This document shows, in pieces, positions 6,801 through 11,760 of a stretch of 11,760 nucleotides of DNA. The DNA comes from CAYJPV01 sp964396055 (GTDB lineage: Bacteria; Acidobacteriota; Vicinamibacteria; Vicinamibacterales; JAKQTR01). The DNA is taken from contig CAYNDV010000141.1 in NCBI GenBank assembly GCA_964396055.1, forward strand, positions 1-11,760. The letters run 5' to 3'. Position numbers and translations under genes: made by a program. Position 1 is the first letter of the stretch. Each line of letters opens with the position of its first letter. The notes beneath the pieces were generated by a model, which did not search any database, was not told the DNA's origin, and saw only the letters and a list, made by a program, of their open reading frames with translations.

Positions 6801-7582
6801 TCAGTTGAACAATTGCAGGAAGACGTAATACACGGGGATCACGAGCAGGAGCGCGTCGATCCGGTCGAGGACGCCGCCGTGGCCGGGAATCAGCATCGAG
6901 CTGTCCTTCACCTCGGCGCTGCGTTTCAGGAGCGACTCGAACAGGTCTCCGGCGATCCCGAGGGCTGCCAGGACCAGGCCGAGCATGACGAGCCAGCCCG
7001 GGCCCAGGGCGGGCCAGGCATACCCGCCGGCCACACCGCACAACACCGCGCCGGCCAGGAGACCGGCGAGGGCCCCTTCCACGGACTTCTTCGGGCTGAC
7101 GAGCGGCGCGAGCCGGTGCCGGCCGAGCCGGGAGCCGACGTAGTACTGCGCGGTGTCCGACAGGACGACCAGCGCGAGCCCGAACAGGAGGGCGTCGCGG
7201 CCGTGCGTGGTCCGGATGGCCGCCGTGAGCCCCAGCGGCAGGCCGATGTAGAGCACGGGAAACAGCGCGGCCGCGGCTGAGCCGGCGACGTGCGGTGCGG
7301 GCTGGTTCGCGCCGAGCACCACGAGGCAGATGCCTGCCATGGCGGCCGCCAGGACGGGCACGACGTGCAGCTCGGGCCAGCCAATCGCCACCGCGACGAT
7401 GGCCGCGGCCGCAGCGCCGACGGTGCGGGGCACCACCAGGCCGTTTCTGGCCGCGAGCGCCGCGTATTCGAGGAACGCCGCCACGACAATCGCCGCCACG
7501 ACGGCGAGGAACAGCCAGGCCGGGGCGTACCAGATGGCGGCCAGCACGAGGGCAATCAGCACCACGCCGCTGAGGAGTCGGA

Positions 7583-7586
<4 letters not shown>
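6801..7586 (-). CDS. cdsA: Phosphatidate cytidylyltransferase (CDP-diglyceride synthase)
   Basis: This inner-membrane enzyme makes CDP-diacylglycerol from phosphatidic acid and CTP, the precursor of all major phospholipids. The 261-residue product is almost entirely hydrophobic helices. The CdsA family signature is complete at 218-244: S218, K221-R222, K227-D228, P234, H236-G237-G238, D241-R242 and D244. An upstream conserved region has SDTAQYYVGSRLGRH (143-157) and SPKKSVEG (164-171). I chose the GTG at 7586, which overlaps the uppS TGA by 4 bp (GTGA), has AGGGTGG 4 nt upstream and gives the usual short N-terminus VIRLLSG. A longer reading to 7694 would only add sequence translated out of frame from uppS. 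Confidence 0.96.
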
Positions 7587-8374
<788 letters not shown>

Positions 8375-8412
8375 ACCGGAGTCCTGAGCAGCGCAAGCTC
8401 GTATGATAGCAG

Positions 8413-9222
8413 CTACGGCTCCCGGTAGCGCACGCGGACGAGGACCAGCCCGCGCGCGGGCGCCGTGGCGCCGGCGGCGCCGCGGTCGCGGCCGCGCAGC
8501 AGGTCGCTCACCGCGTCCACCGGCCGGCGGCCATCGCCCACCTCGATCAGCGTTCCCGCCAGAGCCCGCACCATGTGACGGAGGAAGCCGTCGGCCTCGA
8601 TCTCGAACACGATGAAGCGGCCCGTGACGGGCACGAGGCGCCGCATCACGTCAGGCGGCGCGCCGGGGATCGTGTCCGGGGCGGCGGGCATCGTGTACAC
8701 GCGCGCCGCCGTCACGGTGCGGGTCGTGGTGGCCACGTCGCTGCCTGCGGACTGGAACGCCGCGAAATCGTGCACACCCTCGAGCCCGCGGGCCGCGGCG
8801 TCCATGCGCGCGGCATCGAGGGGCCGCGCCGTATGCCAGCACCACGCCCGGAGGCCTGGCGGCAGCAGCGGGGCGTCCCAGATCCAGTACTGGTAGGTCT
8901 TCCCCACCGCGTCGAATCGCGGGTGGAACGACGCGGGCGCCTCTTCCACCGTCAGCACGCGAATGTCGGGCGGGAGCGTCGCGTTCAGCGCGCGGCGGAC
9001 CGTGCCGGCGTCGTGGGCGAAGCCCACGCGCGTCGACGCCACCTGCCCCAGGGCGTGCACGCCGGCGTCCGTGCGGCCGGCGCCGGTAACCCCCACCGGC
9101 GCGCCCTCCATCCGGCTGAGTGCGTCCTCGAGCAGGCCCTGGATGGACAAGCCCTCGGCCTGCCGCTGCCACCCGATGTACGCCGTCCCGTCGTACGCGA
9201 GGGTGAACTTCAGCGTGCGCAC
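8413..9222 (-). CDS. truA: tRNA pseudouridine(38-40) synthase
   Basis: This enzyme converts uridines 38-40 in the anticodon stem-loop of many tRNAs to pseudouridine. The 269-residue protein opens with LKFTLAYDGTAYIGWQRQ (4-21). It has the catalytic motif GAGRTDAGVHA (47-57), with D52 as the nucleophile. Later come the conserved FHPRFDAVGKTYQYWI segment (about 100-115) and FLRHMVRALAGTLIEVG (about 213-229), all family hallmarks. I chose GTG 9222, which shares one base with the pyrE stop (TAGTG) and gives the usual short N-terminus; a GTG at 9282 would add 20 residues lying wholly inside pyrE. The ribosome site is weak (GAGTGG), so coupling to pyrE is likely. Confidence 0.96.
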   Translation of the reverse strand: MRTLKFTLAYDGTAYIGWQRQAEGLSIQGLLEDALSRMEGAPVGVTGAGRTDAGVHALGQVASTRVGFAHDAGTVRRALNATLPPDIRVLTVEEAPASFHPRFDAVGKTYQYWIWDAPLLPPGLRAWCWHTARPLDAARMDAAARGLEGVHDFAAFQSAGSDVATTTRTVTAARVYTMPAAPDTIPGAPPDVMRRLVPVTGRFIVFEIEADGFLRHMVRALAGTLIEVGDGRRPVDAVSDLLRGRDRGAAGATAPARGLVLVRVRYREP

Positions 9223-9797
9223 TACCGCGCCACTCGTGATCCGGGTTTCACCAGGGGCTGCCCCTCCGCGCAGAGCGGGCACGACTCGGGCTGGTAGGTG
9301 GGCGGCGCGATGGCGGCCAGCGCCGCGAACGGCACGTCAACGGGCTGGTCCCTGCCGCTGCGGTTGATGACCGCGCAGGCGCCCGCCATCGACGCCCCGC
9401 GGGCCGTGGCGACGTCCATCGTCTCGCGGGTGGAGCCGCCGGTGGTGAGGACGTCCTCGACCACAAGCACGCGGTCGGCGGGCGACAGGTCGAACCCGCG
9501 CCGCAGCGTCAGGGTGCCGTCCACGCGCTCGGCGAAGATCGCGCGCACGCCCAGGGCCCGGCCCACCTCGTGCCCGATGATGAGGCCGCCCAGGGCCGGC
9601 GACAGGACGACCGTCGGGCGGGCGTGGGCCAGCTTCGCAGCCAGCGCCTTGCCAAGCGCCTCGGCCTCGGCGGGGTGCTGGAGCACGAGCGCGCACTGGA
9701 GATAGACGGGGCTGTGCAGACCGGACGACAGCTTGAAATGGCCGTCGAGCAAGGCACCGAGCTGGCGGAAACGGTCGAGCACGTCGACAGACACCAT
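9222..9797 (-). CDS. pyrE: Orotate phosphoribosyltransferase (Thermus-type)
   Basis: This cytoplasmic enzyme joins orotate to PRPP to form orotidine 5'-phosphate in de novo pyrimidine synthesis. The 191-residue product contains the PRPP-binding motif VLVVEDVLTTGGST (110-123) with acidic pair E114-D115, the loop SPALGGLIIG (66-75) and the substrate-contact region FKLSSGLHSPVYLQ (21-34). Together with the C-terminal CPLC pair (173-176) and PLVKPGSR (181-188), this points to the variant first described in Thermus rather than the E. coli form. ATG 9797 has AGGGAG 5 nt upstream. It is the first gene of the minus-strand cluster and overlaps truA by one base. A hairpin abuts its ribosome site. The role of the two C-terminal cysteines is unknown; metal binding is only a guess. 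Confidence 0.93.
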   Translation of the reverse strand: MVSVDVLDRFRQLGALLDGHFKLSSGLHSPVYLQCALVLQHPAEAEALGKALAAKLAHARPTVVLSPALGGLIIGHEVGRALGVRAIFAERVDGTLTLRRGFDLSPADRVLVVEDVLTTGGSTRETMDVATARGASMAGACAVINRSGRDQPVDVPFAALAAIAPPTYQPESCPLCAEGQPLVKPGSRVAR

Positions 9798-9802
9798 GAC
9801 AA

Positions 9803-9826
9803 CTCCCTGCCGGCTCGGCGGCCGGC
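9803..9826 (-). promoter_or_regulatory. Hairpin next to the pyrE ribosome binding site
   Basis: In the minus-strand leader, two copies of the palindrome GCCGGC (9826-9821 and 9814-9809) flank a 6-nt loop and could form a 6-bp GC stem. The 3' arm ends directly against the AGGGAG ribosome site (9808-9803). An alternative 5-bp pairing, 9830-9826 with 9812-9808, would include the first base of that site. This could affect pyrE translation, but GC-rich inverted repeats are common in such DNA, so function is unproven. Confidence 0.35.
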
Positions 9827-9893
9827 GGCACAGCCGGGCCCCGCGAGAACGGCAGCCCTCTTGCAGCCGTCACACGGGAGGCCCGGGACGCGG

Positions 9894-9903
9894 TGCTAGT
9901 ATA
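9894..9903. promoter_or_regulatory. Possible divergent -10 elements for pyrE cluster and TolC-family gene
   Basis: The 239-bp gap between pyrE and the TolC-family gene has one conspicuous AT-containing spot. On the plus strand TGCTAGTAT (9894-9902) fits an extended -10 (TGn plus TAGTAT). On the minus strand TATACT (9903-9898) is a good -10 for the pyrE cluster. No good -35 is seen for either. Transcripts would have leaders of about 95-130 nt. Apart from this spot and the pyrE hairpin, nothing else was recognised in the gap. Confidence 0.3.
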
Positions 9904-10036
9904 TGCCGTTGCGCTTTTCCCGAACCCGCTTCCCGGCCCGCTCGTCTATTCAACAGGAGCGGCTGCCGTCCTGCAGGGCCTGCGGGCCGCCCGGTTACTG
10001 GAAGCAAGCCGACCGTCATTTCTGGAGCTGATGGCA

Positions 10037-11722
10037 ATGCGTCAATCCCGTGTTCGTCTCGCGTGTGGACTGCTGGCCGCGGTGTTCGTGTTCGGACCGG
10101 CAGTGTCCGCCTCCGCACAGGCGCCAACGCTGGCGGCGGCCACCTCGTCTGTTCAGGCAGCCCCGGTCGGTGCCGTCAAACAATTGACGCTCGATGAGGC
10201 AGTGCAGCTGGCCCTCGAGAACAATCTGGGCCTCCAGGTCCAGAGAATCAACCCCGAGGTCCAGGAGACGGGGATCGACTCGGCCAAGGCCGCCTGGGTG
10301 CCGACGCTGGGCGGGTCGGTCAACTTCTCGAAGCGCAACTCACCCGTCAACAGCTTCTTCGCCGGCGCCGACGACGTGGTGACGCGCGACGGCTTCACGT
10401 CGACGTTGTCGACCAACCAGCTGCTGCCTTTCGGCGGCGGCAACTACATGGTCAACTGGGACACCTCGAGGACGGCCACCAACAGCGTGTACGACAGCCC
10501 GAACCCGGCGCTGGGCGCCGCGCTCCGGTTCGAGTTCACGCAACCGCTCGCCCGCAACTTCAAGGTGGATGGCGCCCGGCAGCAACTGCTGGTGTCGAAG
10601 GCCAACCGCGAGATCTCGGACATCGACCTGCGGCAATCGGTGCTGACGACCATCCGCACCGTCAAGTACGCCTACTGGGACCTCAAGGCCGCGCAGAATG
10701 CGCTGCAGGTGGCGAAGCAGTCCCTGGATCTCGCACGCGAGTCCTTGCGCAACAACCGGACGCGGGTGGAAGTGGGCACGATGGCCCCGATCGACGTCGT
10801 CGAGGCCGAGGCCGAGGTGGCGCGCCGCGAAGAGAACGTCATCGTGGCGGACAACACGGTGGCCCGGGCGGCCGACCGGCTGCGCACGCTGATCTTCGCG
10901 CCTGACATGAAGGACTTCTGGACCGTGGCGCTCGATCCGGTCGAGAAGGCGGTGCTCGAACGCCGGCCGGCAGACGCCGAAGCCGCCGTGAAGGCGGCCT
11001 TCGAGAAGCGCACCGACCTGCGGGCCGCGCGCAAGAACCTCGAAGTGAGCAACTCGAACATCACCTACTACAAGAACCAGACCCTGCCGGACGTGAACGC
11101 GGTGCTCAGTTACGGCCAGACGGGCCAGGGCGGCACCAAGAAGAACTTCGGCTCGGGGTTCCCGCCGCCCATCATCGGCGAGATCGAGGAGGGGTTCGGC
11201 ACGGTCATGAGCCGGATGTTCAAGCCGGACTACAACAACTGGGCCATCGGCGTGCAGGTGTCCTACCCCATCGGCAACAGCAGCGCCGACGCAACCATCG
11301 CGCGGTCGCGCCTGCAGTACCGGCAGCAGGAACTGCAGCTGCGGGATCTCGAGCTGCAGATTGCCACCTCGGTGCGTGACGTCGCCCGCTCGGTGGACAC
11401 GAACTGGAAGCGGCTCGAGGCGACCTCCGCCACCCGCCGGCTGATGGAGCGGCGGCTGGAGGCCGAGCAGAAGAAGTTCACCGCGGGCCTGTCCACGAAC
11501 TACCTGGTCTTCCAGGCCCAGCGCGATCTGGCCGATGCCCAGTACTCGGAGCTGGTGGCGGCGCTGGACTACAACAAGTCGCTCATCGACTTCGAGACCG
11601 TGCAGGAAGCGCCGACGGCCGGCAGTTCCGGGGTGTCGTTCTCGAGCGTGCAATCGGGCAGCAACACCAACGCCTCGCGGTCGGCCACGACGGCGGCCGG
11701 CGCCGCGCGGCAGGGGCAGTAG
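10037..11722 (+). CDS. TolC-family outer-membrane efflux protein
   Basis: The 561-residue product is an outer-membrane channel component of a tripartite efflux or type I secretion system. A signal peptide is clear: basic RQSRVRLA, hydrophobic 10-22, and a likely cut at VSASAQ (23-28). The mature part has the duplicated OEP layout. The first half (about 50-290) has LTLDEAVQLALENN (50-63), a beta-strand region (90-175) and a long helical hairpin with GTMAPIDVVEAEAEVARREE (247-266). The second half (about 315-522) repeats this, with FTAGLSTNYLVFQAQRDLAD (481-500). A Gly/Ser/Thr/Ala-rich tail (about 526-561) follows. GGAG at 10024-10027 lies 9 nt before ATG 10037; ATG 10031 (3-nt spacer) is a less likely start. 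The frame stays open back to 9893, which I read as leader. No membrane-fusion or pump gene is in the window, so the substrate is unknown. Confidence 0.93.
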   Translation: MRQSRVRLACGLLAAVFVFGPAVSASAQAPTLAAATSSVQAAPVGAVKQLTLDEAVQLALENNLGLQVQRINPEVQETGIDSAKAAWVPTLGGSVNFSKRNSPVNSFFAGADDVVTRDGFTSTLSTNQLLPFGGGNYMVNWDTSRTATNSVYDSPNPALGAALRFEFTQPLARNFKVDGARQQLLVSKANREISDIDLRQSVLTTIRTVKYAYWDLKAAQNALQVAKQSLDLARESLRNNRTRVEVGTMAPIDVVEAEAEVARREENVIVADNTVARAADRLRTLIFAPDMKDFWTVALDPVEKAVLERRPADAEAAVKAAFEKRTDLRAARKNLEVSNSNITYYKNQTLPDVNAVLSYGQTGQGGTKKNFGSGFPPPIIGEIEEGFGTVMSRMFKPDYNNWAIGVQVSYPIGNSSADATIARSRLQYRQQELQLRDLELQIATSVRDVARSVDTNWKRLEATSATRRLMERRLEAEQKKFTAGLSTNYLVFQAQRDLADAQYSELVAALDYNKSLIDFETVQEAPTAGSSGVSFSSVQSGSNTNASRSATTAAGAARQGQ

Positions 11723-11726
11723 GCCA

Positions 11727-11760
11727 GGGGTTCGGGGCTTGGGGCTCGGGGCTCGGGGCT
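11727..11760 (+). repeat. Heptamer array GGGGCTN after the TolC-family gene, cut by window end
   Basis: Units GGGGTTC, GGGGCTT, GGGGCTC, GGGGCTC and a partial GGGGCT run to the last base, so the array continues outside the window. It begins 4 bp after the TAG stop; the stop with those bases (TAGGCCA) is itself one 7-bp step in register. The first unit equals the first unit of the array at 2515, which also directly follows a TAG. Confidence 0.88.

Noticed and set aside
8375..8412. Internal promoter for uppS in the truA-uppS gap
   Set aside because: A minus-strand TATCAT (8408-8403) resembles a -10, but no -35 lies at a suitable distance.
9893..10036. 48-codon N-terminal extension of the TolC-family protein
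   Set aside because: Starting upstream would bury the clear signal peptide that begins at 10037, and the first codon lies in the putative promoter.
10340..11653. 437-codon open frame on the minus strand
   Set aside because: It is antisense to the TolC-family gene, with no motif, and both repeats of the channel family are intact on the plus strand.

Overview
The window looks like ordinary chromosome from a GC-rich Gram-negative bacterium. The best guess is Acidobacteriota, perhaps Vicinamibacteria. This rests on two tandem proteins of the 'VWFA-related Acidobacterial domain' type, a TolC-type outer-membrane protein and an RseP-type site-2 protease. It is inferred from protein character, not from a database search. 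No phage, transposase, CRISPR array, tRNA or rRNA gene was seen.

Layout. Positions 1-452 (minus strand) hold the start of a complex I (nuo) operon: nuoA, then the first 29 codons of the next subunit. A divergent promoter region (453-610) separates it from two overlapping plus-strand genes (611-2514) for exported von Willebrand A proteins, the first with a degraded metal site. Next comes a 233-bp gap made largely of short-period repeats (2515-2747), then a fused uroporphyrinogen-III methyltransferase/synthase gene (2748-4292). This gene converges, with a 10-bp gap, on a six-gene minus-strand cluster read from 9797 down to 4303: pyrE, truA, uppS, cdsA, dxr, rseP. A divergent intergenic region (9798-10036) leads to a plus-strand TolC-family gene (10037-11722).

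How the genes fit together. The six-gene cluster is tightly packed, with 1-bp and 4-bp overlaps and 1-bp and 16-bp gaps; only truA-uppS has a larger one (37 bp). It combines pyrimidine synthesis (pyrE), tRNA pseudouridylation (truA) and an envelope-lipid block: dxr makes isoprenoid precursors, uppS makes the C55 lipid carrier, cdsA makes CDP-diacylglycerol and rseP is an envelope-stress protease. The uppS-cdsA-dxr-rseP order is the widespread bacterial one.

Most unusual signal. Heptamer arrays with the loose consensus RRRRYYN occur in five blocks: 2515-2577, 2631-2658, 2670-2704, 4271-4305 and 11727-11760. Every block lies at or just beyond the 3' end of a gene. Some overlap stop codons, and one supplies the stop codons of both convergent genes cobA/hemD and rseP.
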